Source of the DNA: Zelopaecilomyces penicillatus
Taxonomy: Eukaryota > Ascomycota > Sordariomycetes > Hypocreales > Pseudodiploosporaceae
Direction: 5' to 3'
Assembly: GCA_005765155.1 (NCBI GenBank)
Contig: VCCP01000001.1
Location: 3,286,001-3,350,000 of the forward strand
Length of the DNA stretch: 64,000 nt
Every line of letters starts with the position of its first letter. Within the stretch, counting starts at the first letter, position 1. Made by a program: the position numbers and the translations under genes. Under the pieces are notes generated by a model. That model worked only from the letters and a program-made list of their open reading frames with translations, was not told the DNA's origin and ran no database searches. Shown here piece by piece: positions 1 to 11,279 of this stretch.

Positions 1-3000
1 TAAATTGATTTAATTTAAATATTAATTTATTTTATAAAATAATTTTATTTTTTTTATTTTTAAATATAATAAAATAATCTTTAATCTTATAAAAAATAAA
101 AAAAAAGGTTTTAAAAATATAAAATAAAGATAAATTATTTTATATATTTATTTAATAAATATCTTTATTATAAAATAAATAAATATTTAAAATACTTTTT
201 ATAATCTTTTTATAAAAAATAATTTTAATATTTTAAAAAAATAATTTTAAAATCTTTATTTAATTTTATAATAATCTAAAAAGATTCTTTTAATAATATT
301 ATTTTTTATTTAAAAAAAAATCTTAAAATTTTTTTTTATTAATAAAGATTTTTTTAATAAAAATAATTCTTATAAAAGCTTTTTAAATTTTAATTAAATT
401 TAATAATATTAAATAAAGCCTTTTTATATAATTAAATTATAATAAGATTTTTATAAAATCTTTTAAGCTTTTTTTTATTTTTATTTAAAATTAAATAATA
501 ATAATTATTAAATTAAATTTCTTTTAAATTATTATATTAAATAAAAAAAAAGAATTTTATATTTTAATTTATTTTTCTTTTATAGATTTATTTAATTTAA
601 TTCAATTTTATATTAAATTATAATATTTCTTTTTATATAATTACTTTTAAAGATTATAATTAATACTTATAAAATATTTCTTTTTAATATAAATAAATTT
701 AATAAAAGAGATTTAAGTTTTATAATTTATTAATATATTAAAACTTCTTATAAATAATTAAATTTATTTTTATTAATATTATAAATTATTAAAAATTAAA
801 TAAATAATATTTTTATTTTTATTTTTTATTTTTAAGGTTTATATTTATTTAATTATAAAAAGATAGTTTTATTAAATAATATATATTTATAGTTTTTTAA
901 AAATAATAATTTAATATTTTAAATCTTTTTTTTAATAAAAATATATCTTAAATAAGATCTTTAGATTTATTAAAATAATAATATATAATAAAAATATTTA
1001 AATTAATAAAAAGAAAATTAATAATATATTTATAAAAGATTTTATTAATATTTTAAAAAGACTTTTATATATAAAGAAATTATCAAAGAAGTATATTAAT
1101 TTAAAATACTTTATATTTTTATAAAATTAATATTATTTAATAAATTTATAATTTTATTAAAATATTTTATTATTAAATCTAAGCTTATTAAAAATTATAT
1201 TAATAAATTAAATATAATTTTATTTTTTTTAAAAAAAGATTAATTAAATATTATTTTATTTAATTAATATATATAGATATATAATTATTTTCTTTTAATA
1301 ATATTATTAATAATAGTATTATTATTTATAGATTTAAGCTTTTTTATTATTAAATATATTAAATCTTAATAATAAAATATATTTTATATATATAAATAAA
1401 GATTTAATTTAATTTTAAAATATATTTATTAATAATAAAGAATTTAATTAAAGAAAAATATTTATATTTATATTTTAAATTTATATATTAAAATAGCTTT
1501 ATATATTTTAATAATTATTTATAAATAAATTATTTAAATAGTTTTATTATTAAAATTTATAATATAATTAAATCTTTAAAAATTAAGAAATTATAATAAT
1601 TAAATTAAATAATTATTTAATTATATTAAGATTATATTAGATTATTTATTATAATAAAATATATAAGTTTATATTTATATAATTTAAATTTTATTTTTAT
1701 ATTTTATATTAAAAATATAATATAAATAAAAATAAAAATAATAATTATTAAAACTCTTAAATTTATTTTATTATTATATAAAAGGTTTTTAATAATTTAT
1801 TATTAATATAAAAAGTAAACTTTTTTTATTAAAAAGCTTTATATTTATTATATAATATAAATATAAATATTTAAATTTTAAAATATTTAAAATAAATAAT
1901 AATTATAGATTATATTAAAAGATTTATTTTAATTTATTTATAATAATAATATAATATTATATTAATTTTAAATTATTTAAATAAGTTTTATTATAAATTT
2001 AATTTTAGCTTTTATTAATTTATAAGCTTTATTTCTTATTTAATCTTTAAATAATATATATATATTTATTTTATTATATTTAATTATAATTTTTAATATT
2101 AAGGTTTTTTTTTTATAAATATACTTTTTAATATTATCAATATTATTATAAATATATTATAAATTAAATTAAATAATAGTATTTTTATATTATTATATTA
2201 TTATATTTAAATACTATATATTATAATAAATATTATTATTTATATATTAAAAGATTATTATTTATATATAAGGGTTATATATTTAAAGTTTTATTACTCT
2301 TTTTTAATTAAATAAACTATAATTAAAGAGATTATAATATATATATTTAATTAAATTATAAAATTATTTATATAATAGCTTTATAAATAACTATATATAT
2401 TAATTTATATTATAATAATTTATATTATATTATAATAATTTATATTATATTATAATAATTTATATTATATTATAATAATTTATATTATATTATAATAATT
2501 TATATTATATTATAATAATTTATATTATATTATAATAATTTATATTATATTATAATAATTTATATTATATTATAATAATTTATATTATATTATAATAATT
2601 TATATTATATTATAATAATTTATATTATATTATAATAATTTATATTATATTATAATAATTTATATTATATTATAATAATTTATATTATATTATAATAATT
2701 TATATTATATTATAATAATTTATATTATATTATAATAATTTATATTATATTATAATAATTTATATTATATTATAATAGCTTATATAATAATATAAAAAAC
2801 TTTAAATATATAATTATTATATAAAAATAATTATGTTTATTATTACAAGGATTTATAAGCTTTAAATCAGCTTATTAATATATTATATTATTTAATATTA
2901 TAATTAGCTGGGTTTATAGCTATTATAAATAAGCATTTAGAATAATATTAATAAACTTAAAAAGAGAGAGAAGTCTTTATTCTAATCTCCTTTCTTATAC

Positions 3001-3379
3001 TAATAGGGCTCAGTCTGGGCGCACCTTATCTCTATACCTAAGGCTTAAGCTTTAAAGCCTAAATCTATAATAAATATTCTTAATAAAATTATTTTTTTAA
3101 TAGTTTATTTTATCTTTATAAGGTTAAATTAATATTTAATTATATATATAATAATATTTTAATTATTTATAGTTTAATAAGTATTTAAATTTAAGTTAAT
3201 ATAATATTTTTTTAAATTAATTAATCTTTTAAATAAATAATTATTACTAAATCTTTAATCTTTTAATAGCTTATATATTTTTTTAAAAATTTATTAAAAG
3301 ATCTATATAATATATTATTAATTAAAATAATATATTAATAACCTACTTTAATAAAGTACCCGTGTGATTATACAAGCTA
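1..3379. other. AT-rich RIP-type block without a gene
   Basis: Almost entirely A and T, with stop codons in every frame and no open frame worth calling. A slightly less AT-rich patch near 2,940-3,060 contains ordinary words such as GGGCTCAGTCTGGGCGCACC and may be an eroded piece of a transposon end, but I could not match it to any other repeat in the window. The block runs directly into the 3' end of the phosphoglycerate dehydrogenase gene at about 3,380. This composition is what RIP leaves behind in ascomycete genomes; the original sequence cannot be recognised. Confidence 0.8.
2404..2776. repeat. Homogeneous 20-bp minisatellite
   Basis: About 18 head-to-tail copies of TATAATAATTTATATTATAT, identical from copy to copy by eye. 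The period is exactly 20 bp. The first and last copies are imperfect where they run into the surrounding AT-rich sequence. It lies inside the left AT-rich block, far from any gene. Confidence 0.95.
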
Positions 3380-5251
3380 TTATCTTATATTAGTCTCTTT
3401 CTTTTTAAATATACTAGTATATGACTCACAGCTAAGAGACTCCAGATTTTCTGTAATCTCTTTGATTTCCTCGTACCGAACGTTGCTTATATCAGCCATC
3501 AAATACGCAACCTGTCAACTGTTAGTATGGGATTAACGAAAGATGACGAGTGGACGCTCACATCGCCCTTGCTATCGCTGATCTGTTTGTCAACATTGTG
3601 ATCACCGAGTATTTCATTGACTGTTGATGTTAGTTCGTCATACATATAAACCGGGATCATAGGTAGTTACCTTTGCGAAGCACTCCAGGTACATTTTTGT
3701 GAATATAAATAACCTATTGAGCGTGTTAGAATGTATATATAGCAAAGACTCGAAATTCACTCACCCTAGCATGGTTTGGCTCGTCCAGTGTTAATGAACG
3801 TAACTGAGCTTCAGGCAAGTTGACACTGCCAACAGTAATGCCTTGATTTATATACCGAACCAATGCTTCCCCGACTATCATTCATATTAGCATTTAATAT
3901 AGGGTTGAATGTTATTGTCAGGGTAACGCGAACCTTCAATACCAATCGCACGCTGAGCCTCTTCAGTGCTTCCACCGATGTGGGGTGTAAGAATAATGTT
4001 ATTAACACTGCGCAGATCCTCTCCCCAATTGTTCAGATTGCTGTTGAAGTAATCCCCGTTGGCAGCTGGCTCATTGGGGTATACATCCAAGGCGACACCT
4101 GCAATCCTTCCTGACCGTGCAGCTTTGATCAGGGCAGGAATGTCCACGACGCTGCCCCGACTGGCATTGATTAGGTATGAACCAATCTTCATGCGGTTAA
4201 ATTGAGCATGGGATATCATATTTCGCGTCTCTGCGAGATCAGGAACGTGCAAAGTCACGAAATCGGCCTGTTCCAGAAGGTCGTCTAGTGTTGCTACCTG
4301 GCGCGCTGTTCCCAAGGCCATTAAAGTCACGACGTCGTAATAAATCACACTCATTCCCATAGCCTCGGCCAAAACCGAGAGTTGTGACCCAATATGTCCA
4401 TAGCCCACGATGCCTAAATGCCGGATGTTAGAATTCAATGGCCGTTTTGTTTTTGAGACGCCGACGAATCAACATGAGGGAAAGGGGCTGTGGTGAAGGG
4501 CAACCATGTGAAAAGAAGATATTGAATTGCAATTTGAGTACACAGTTGTGGAATGACCCACCTAATGTCTTTCCCCGAATCTCCCAGCATTTTGCGCTGA
4601 CTTTATTCCATGTACCCCGGTGCATCTCAATTGAACGATCGCCGAGTTGCCGGGCCAGTGTGATAATTTCAGCGATAACAAGTTCGGCAACACTTCGAGA
4701 ATTGGCGAAGGGGGAGTTAAAAACTGCAATTCCATGTCGTGCAGCGTAGTCAAGGTCAACTTGGTTTGTGCCAATGCAAAAACAACCAACAACAAGAAGA
4801 TTTTTGGCCTCTCTCAAGATGCGATCGGTCAATTTGGTCTTTGAACGTATGCCTATTACATGCACGTCGCTGGTGATGTAATGTTAGAGGGAAACTCGAA
4901 ACTTTTGGCCCAGACGACAGGACTAATGATTAGGCGGCCTCACCGAATCTTCACTAAAAGTTCGTCTTCTGGAAGAGACGTCTTAAGTGCTTCCACTTGG
5001 TAGCCCTGAGCCGTTAGAGTATCTTGGCCGGCCTGATTAATGTTTTCCAGCAAGAGAATTTTGATGTCCTGGGTGTTGAATGGTTTGAGAAGCTTCGGAG
5101 CATCACGACGAGTCAATGCCCCACTCCAACTGGATGGTGGGGAGTGGAATGCGGTGGTGGGAGATGCAGATAGCTGTTGCCCCCAGCTGTTGGAGACTGA
5201 TTTCTGAACCTCAGAGTCCTTCACGCCAATATCTCGTGCACTTGTCATGAT
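3380..5251 (-). CDS. SER3: D-3-phosphoglycerate dehydrogenase (serine biosynthesis)
   Basis: Oxidises 3-phosphoglycerate to 3-phosphohydroxypyruvate with NAD, the first step of serine synthesis in the cytosol. Seven exons: 5251-4944, 4869-4562, 4413-3934, 3874-3765, 3713-3671, 3620-3562 and 3511-3380, giving 479 residues in frame. The NAD-binding GYGHIG loop is at residues 209-214. The catalytic residues fit Arg291 (in NASRG), Glu320 and His350 (in TPHIGG), and an ACT-type regulatory domain follows from about residue 400. I start at the AUG at 5249-5251. The frame stays open upstream to about 5,300, and an AG at the splice position there suggests a small leader exon, possibly near 5,440, that would add some residues. 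The C-terminus is odd: after LESLSCES it reads a Lys-rich tail and stops inside AT-rich DNA, instead of the RTRVLY-like end I expect for fungal homologues. Regulation is not evident beyond the long upstream region with a minisatellite. Confidence 0.93.
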
Positions 5252-6712
5252 TGTTGTATGTAGATCGGACAGTGTTGAGATTTCCGTGACGTTTGACACT
5301 GGTCAAGGGGAAAATAATCTGTAGTAGAGTCATCGAGGGGGATACGTAGTTTTGATGTAGTTTAACCTATCCAGGCTAGTGGGGACCCCTGCTATCAAGA
5401 TCCTCACTTCTCCCTGAGATAAGAGTCTGGCCCATGCTGGTGCCAAATAAGTATTACATCACGAGTATTAGTTTTCCGGGACCGCCTACCCGCACAGGTG
5501 CCTGTGGGAATAGGTACACGTGATTGTTACACACACCTGTGTACGCATCCTTTTTGTATATTATAAGCAAGACTTTCTATAAGTGTTACCCACCAAACCT
5601 CCAACAGCCACTGTTACTAGCCACCTTTAGCAGCCACTTTCACTATGCACCTTACAGCTAGTAAAGGCCTAAAGCTGCTGACTATACACGCTATAATGCC
5701 TGAAGCACACTTCTCTAAGATATCTACAGCTGTTACCTATATATATTATAAGATACTAAAGCTATTAATAATATAAAATATAAAATATAAAATATAAAAT
5801 ATAAAATATAAAATATAAAATATAAAATATAAAATATAAAATATAAAATATAAAATATAAAATATAAAATATAAAATATAAAATATAAAATATAAAATAT
5901 AAAATATAAAATATAAAATATAAAATATAAAATATAAAATATAAAATATAAAATATAAAATATAAAATATAAAATATAAAATATATTTATATTAGATATT
6001 ATTTCTTAATAATTAATAAATTTAGGATTATAATCTTGATTATCTGAATATTTTAATTTATATATTATCTATTATTTAATAGTATATTTAAGTTCTGTGA
6101 TACATAGCGTTAATACCCAGCTATTCACTCCGAGCGAGTGATCATTGTTTTGTATTGCTTTGTCATGAAGTGCTTGCACGTTTGTTGATAGGCCTTATAT
6201 GACGTTGACTTCAAGCAGATATTCTTTTACACACACATATGTAGATCATCCCAATCTAAGGTGTGAGTTGTGGGCGTGTAACAGTAAGTCATTGATGTCA
6301 GGGACCAATTCTACTGTAGAAAACTGAGAACTCTTCAAAATCCCCTGTTCGCGTTGTAGTAAACGCTATTACTGCTCACTGCCATGTCACGTCACCATAC
6401 CCTAGCCGTCCATCAGATGAATAGTTAAGCGCTTCTCCAACCCTTCAGTCTGGCAGATGTCCCAAGTAACTTGGTGAGCTTCTGCCTTCCCAAAAGTGGC
6501 TACACGCTAGCCTAGAAGCGTGGCCACGGACATATGACAAGTAAAGGCCACTACCTTATATCAAATCCACTTTCACTTTCTAGACCTGCAACATGAGAAA
6601 AACATGCACAATATGTGCTGAAGCCCTGCACACGACGAAGACCAACTCTCAGCTCTGTTTGCATTCGGCCGTTTCTTGTTTGGGTTTACCAGACTCGTCC
6701 TGTGTTCTTCTG
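5252..6712. other. Intergenic region upstream of the dehydrogenase gene
   Basis: Holds the promoter of the dehydrogenase gene (transcribed to the left) and the 3' flank of NAP1. The part at 5,380-5,700 has normal composition and contains a palindrome CACAGG-TG-CCTGTG (5,493-5,506) and a CACGTG box (5,517-5,522). A 7-bp minisatellite follows at 5,771-5,984, then an AT-rich patch to about 6,090. Ordinary sequence from 6,100 to 6,712 shows no convincing open frame. Confidence 0.7.
5771..5984. repeat. 7-bp minisatellite (ATAAAAT)n
   Basis: About 30 uninterrupted tandem copies of the heptamer ATAAAAT. It lies between the dehydrogenase promoter and the NAP1 3' end, in a locally AT-rich stretch of about 330 bp. 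No copy shows a visible substitution, so it is either young or kept uniform by slippage. Confidence 0.95.
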
Positions 6713-8126
6713 TTAATTTGATTTATTTGCGTACGCTTTAGTTTGCGCACTCACATCTTCATCTGACTCATCGTCATCATCATGATCCTCACTCATGTCA
6801 TCTTCATCATCATCATCATCATCAAAGTCAGCCGCGTCTAGGTCATCCTCATCTAGCTCTTCAAATGCAAGAGCTTCACCAGTAAACCAGTCGACAGCTC
6901 GAGGAATCAGCTTTTCCTTGATGTCTTCGCCGAGTTGGTAGTCAAGCTCCAAGCGGTCCTCAATATCTGATGCCACATCATCAATGTCGTCGTCGTCATC
7001 AGTGGGTGGCTTGGGTGGCGAGAAAAAGTTGAAGAATGACTCTGTGGGAACCGACTTTTTCACGATTCGAGTTTGTTTAGTGTCTAGAGATGAAACCGCC
7101 GATTAGTTTAGGTAAGCAGATACTCGGATTTAGGTTAACGTACTCTTGTTTCTCTGCTTCTTAGATTCAACTCGAATAGTCAGATCCCTCCCGGGGTACC
7201 ATTCGATTTTGTGACCTTCGGCATGGTCGTAAATGAAGTCACCGCCATAACCACTCTCGTTCTGATAGAAATACGTTTTGGTGACGATCTTGTCTGAGAA
7301 AAATTCGTTTGTAGCAAACTCAAAGATAAGGCGGAAGCCTGGCTTGTCGAGGTATTCCATACGAACATCAGTGAGATGCTTTAGAGCGGCTTCATCGCGG
7401 TCTGTAATCATTTCCGCAAGTGTGACCTGATTCTTCATAGCAGATAGCCAGAATTCGGGGATACCGGCAACGTTGTCAGGCAAGTCCGATTGCTTGGAAG
7501 CCTCGCCACTGGATTCCATGACTTCGCCTAGACTCTGTCCGAACTCTTCGTCGTCACCAGCCTTAACTTCATCCTCGGTAGGCTCAACCTTTCCGTTGAC
7601 GATGGCTGCGCGCTTCTCGTAGAGGGGGGTAAATTTAGCAAAGTACTTCTTTTCAAGTTGGAGAACCTCTTCTTGGAACTCCGCCTCCAATTTTGAATGG
7701 TCTTTCTGAACTGCCCTCAGTCCAGCGACTCGGCGGCGGACAGGTGCAGGCAAAGACTCAATATAGCCAGATGATTGTCCAATAAGGGAGCCGAGCCGAC
7801 CTTGAATCATCTGGACCAGCTTGGGGTTTTGAGCAAAGATGGAGGCGGCAGCAGCTCGATCCATCTCCTCTGTAAACGCATAAGCCCCGTACGTCAGTCG
7901 AGCTTGACAAATAAAGAGGCTAGAAACTCACCCTCCTTGATACTAGCCACGCCAGGTTGTTGAGCATGAGAGGAGATCGGCGCATTGGTTGCCGGTGTGT
8001 TTTGTGGTGTTCTGGAAGTGGGGTAGTCAGAATCACAATCATGTGCTGGTAAATATAAAATCGTAGAACAGATACTCACGGAGCCGTTGACATATCTGGA
8101 CGCTTGCTTCTAATGGGCTCAGCCAT
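6713..8126 (-). CDS. NAP1: Nucleosome assembly protein NAP1 (histone chaperone)
   Basis: Binds H2A-H2B (and H3-H4) and shuttles them between cytoplasm and nucleus for chromatin assembly. Four exons: 8126-8080, 8011-7932, 7869-7144 and 7083-6713, with introns of 68, 62 and 60 bp, giving 407 residues. The N-terminus (MAEPIRSKRPDMSTAPTPQN) and the AHAQQPGVASI-like stretch (here SHAQQPGVASI) are typical of filamentous fungi. Then come the long dimerisation helix around QKDHSKLEAEFQEEVLQLEK, the IPEFWLSAMKNQ motif, the earmuff domain ending in KKQRNKNTKQTRIVKKS, and the ESFFNFFSPP motif. The tail is strongly acidic, with runs of Asp and Glu, as expected of this family. The start AUG has a good context (CACCATGG). 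Length and motifs are normal and nothing looks damaged. Confidence 0.97.
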
Positions 8127-9457
8127 GGTGCTTGCTTGGGGATGCAGTGTGAATGCAACAGCAAGCGAGTAGTTTGTATTGTGAAGGCAGAGGGAGGAGG
8201 TGGTGAATGAAAAGAGGCTGACAAGTGCTCAAGACTGTTTAGCGTGGGCTAATATTTTGGTGGGGCCACCCACCATTCGAGAAAATTTGGCTGGATGTGT
8301 TCGCACTTGTTGGGCTGCTGTGACTGGCACAAGCGTTGATCAACTTCACTCACCGCGACAACGAATTGCCACCACATACAGTGCTAGCAGCCCACTGTCG
8401 TCCCTGCTCCTACCTAGGGTGCCTGCTTGCGTCATGTTTTGAGCTCAGTATGATTGAGTGTGTATTAGCACTAGCACTTTCGCATACAGCATATAGTAAT
8501 GATCACTAACTGTATCTAAAACTGCTGGGTAAAGTACAATGCATGGCCGTGTCTCTCACGTGTCATGTGCCAAAGACAACACATCAAAATGTGTCTCTCC
8601 AGCCAGTACTCAGGTCAGCGTGTGTCTTGCCTTTCTTGCCTAGCAATTCTAAAATTGGTCGTGCGTAGCTCAATACATGTAAATGGCCCTATAGATTACT
8701 ATCAGGTATTAGGTATTTAGGTGCCTATCTCTATTTAAAGTATCTATTTTTATAAGCCTTTTATAGGAGTATTAAATTTCGATATAGCTATCTATAACAC
8801 TGCTGAGGCTTTGAAAATAATAATAGTGCTTTGATATACTACTTCCATCTATTTCTTTTAGGGCGTCTAGATATCGATCTCTATATAAACTTCTAGGGTT
8901 AAGGGGACTGACTCTGTTGGTGGGATGACAACCACGTGATTTGCTACGACTCAGTCGAAAACTTGACTGACAATTATTAGTGGTAAGGGATCATCTGACC
9001 GACTTGTAAAATTGAATGCCGATTGAATACGGAGCACTTCAAACAGGCACAGTGGTGTGTGTCACCTGTAAACTGCTGGTTTATGTTTCTGCTCCAGCTG
9101 GGTTTTATATTTACTTCGAATAGCCGCACCTCAGACTCACCAAAAACAATGCCTCATCCGAGGAATTACTAACCTTTTATCCTCATTCTTCATTTTGTTT
9201 CTTTGACATATATGGGTATTTATGATGGCCACAACATGTCATGAGTCAACAACTGGCCCTGCACAAAGACTCCTGGTACGCACCCTGTTAATATCTCCCA
9301 AGATCAGAGAGGCTCGTTCATACTTGAGGCAATCTCTGTCGTGGAAAGGTTACATGACGACTTCCACATGCAAACCCAGCCTATTCACAGCTGTTCAATT
9401 AACACACTTTGTTTTGTTGACTCACAATCATATAGGAGTCATTCCATGCTCTTTTAG
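8127..9457. promoter_or_regulatory. Divergent promoter region of NAP1 and the CUE-SMR gene
   Basis: The two genes are transcribed away from this region. CACGTG boxes are at 8,557-8,562 and 8,933-8,938. The part from about 8,690 to 8,900 is more AT-rich and slightly repetitive (TAGGTATTTAGGTGCCTA) and may be a remnant of a small element. The right end (about 9,220-9,457) should contain the first exon and first intron of the CUE-SMR gene, but I could not fix the exon. Confidence 0.6.
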
Positions 9458-11029
9458 ATGAGTCGCTTGTTGTCGCCATAGCAAATGACTTCAACCTGGA
9501 TAACATGGCGGAATACGATGCTGCCTACGATATCTTAAATAATCTTGCACAGAACGTTTCATCCGAAGAGGCAACAGGCTTCAATGCTAGTGGCTTTTAT
9601 GGGCTTTCTAATGAAGATCAGCAGGCAAACTATGGCATCATGCCAGCCATGCCGCCCCTCAGCCAAGATGGGGCCGATGGCCAGGTGAATGACACATTAA
9701 TCACCCAACCCCCGTACTATAATTCTCAGATCACTTCTTTCGATGACGAGAGTGAAGAGAGTCAACTTCATCTACTCCAAGAGCTATTTCCAGAGCTCAA
9801 GAGTTATGATGTAGAGTATTCTCACAAAAAAGCCAACGGTGTATTCCAAGTTGTCCTTGACGATCTCCTCAATGTACAATATCTTCAAGCCACAGGTCAA
9901 CAGGCAAAAGGGATAGAAGGCTTTTTCGATGCCGGTGCTGCAAATGCATCCAATATCAAATACGGAAAGAGGGCAAAGAAGTCCGTCTATGCTGGTTTAG
10001 ACGGAGTGAGGTCTCTAGGTAGACTGCAAGATATTACAGGTAACAGTCATTTCTCCTCTTGCAATTTAGCCGGCTTCTAATACACACTTTTTAGACGAGG
10101 TTGAAATTGCCCATATAGCCGAGGGCTGCAATATGTCGCTCGAGGAGGTATCCAAGTTATACCATGAGAAACATCAGTCAAGCGGCGCAACAATAGTTGA
10201 GATATTGGATCGGCATATTTCTCAGCGTGATGCTCAAGCATTGAACGAAGCTTGTCAAATAGATATACAAAACTTAAGACGCAAGTATCGACATGTGCCA
10301 CATGCATACCTATATTCCGCTATTGAAGTATCGCGGTCGATCTCTCATTTCTCAGAGGGACTAGCCGCAATTATGGATAAACATTTTGCCAAAAAGCCTA
10401 AGGCCCAAAAATTAGAGCTTGATCATCGGCTAACACCTTTACCTCAAAATGAAATTGAAGTCCCGACGGCGAAGGTAGGAGAACCAACATTTAGACAGGG
10501 CACACATGCAAAAAGTCTATGGAGCAGTTGGTCAACGATAACAGAAGGCTCCATGGACCTCTCTCAAGCCCTACAACGGTCCGATGCCTTTAACCGTGCC
10601 AGGCATGACGCAGCCACATCTGCGGCGTGTCTTCATAGAAGGGGAGCGTCAAACTCTCTATACAGACAAGCGGCAGCATATTACGGCGAGAGGGCAAGAG
10701 AGCAGGCTCGACACGCCCGACATGCATCATCAATCGCTGCAGACATACTGGTAAATCAGCAAAGTACTTCCCAAGCCATTGATTTACATGGCGTTTCAGT
10801 GTATGATGGTGTACGGATTGCACGAGAAAAAGTTGAAGATTGGTGGCAGCGCCGGGGGGAAAACAGTAGGCATTCGGCAATGAACACCCTCACTATCATC
10901 ACTGGCGTTGGTCGCCATAGCGCAGGGGGTGTATCACAGTTGAGGAGGGCTGTGGCCACCAGTCTTCTACAAGATGGTTGGAGGCTAAGAGTGGAGACAG
11001 GCAAATTTGTGATATCTGGCCGCCGATAA
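9458..11029 (+). CDS. CUE and SMR domain protein (Cue2-like nuclease)
   Basis: Exons 9458-10039 and 10095-11029; the first, short exon lies upstream and is unresolved. Splice acceptor TTTTAG ends at 9457, and the reading frame DESLVVAIANDFNLDNM runs on into the AUG at 9505, which I use for numbering (489 residues from there). Domains in order: a CUE-type ubiquitin-binding segment at about 86-126 (LLQELFP and a V/L-rich DDLLN helix), a helical DUF1771-like segment around 365-400 (YRQAAAYYGERAREQARHAR), then a C-terminal SMR domain with DLHG at 408-411 and TGVG at 448-451. Yeast Cue2, with the same domain order, is the endonuclease that cuts mRNA at collided ribosomes (no-go decay). I infer, but cannot prove, the same role here. 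The gene ends 250 bp from the convergent PEX11-family gene. Confidence 0.88.
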
Positions 11030-11279
11030 AACGCTGTATTAAGTCGGGTTTTGCCTCTGCACAAGCTAGTATTCAAAGCATAATTGATACCCATACATAT
11101 ATAGCGACTCCTGGTTAGAGAAGGGGGACTATAATCACACATTGTCTGGTGTAACAAAGATGTGCCTGTGAGGCTAAATATAACCCCAAGTTAAACAATC
11201 TCTGTTAGGAGGGGGGCTTGAGTTGACGTCAGGTATTGGCCTGCAAGTGACAAAATGAGCCGACGAATGCTGATGTCTA

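Noticed and set aside
2404..2776. CRISPR-like array
   Set aside because: Repeats are directly adjacent without unique spacers and the genome is eukaryotic; it is a minisatellite.
9222..9461. Open frame of 79 codons before the CUE-SMR gene
   Set aside because: It resembles no known protein and overlaps the expected first intron; it does not join in frame with the acceptor at 9,457 by any strong donor.
10590..11157. Antisense frames opposite the SMR domain
   Set aside because: They overlap a clearly conserved domain on the other strand and have no family resemblance.
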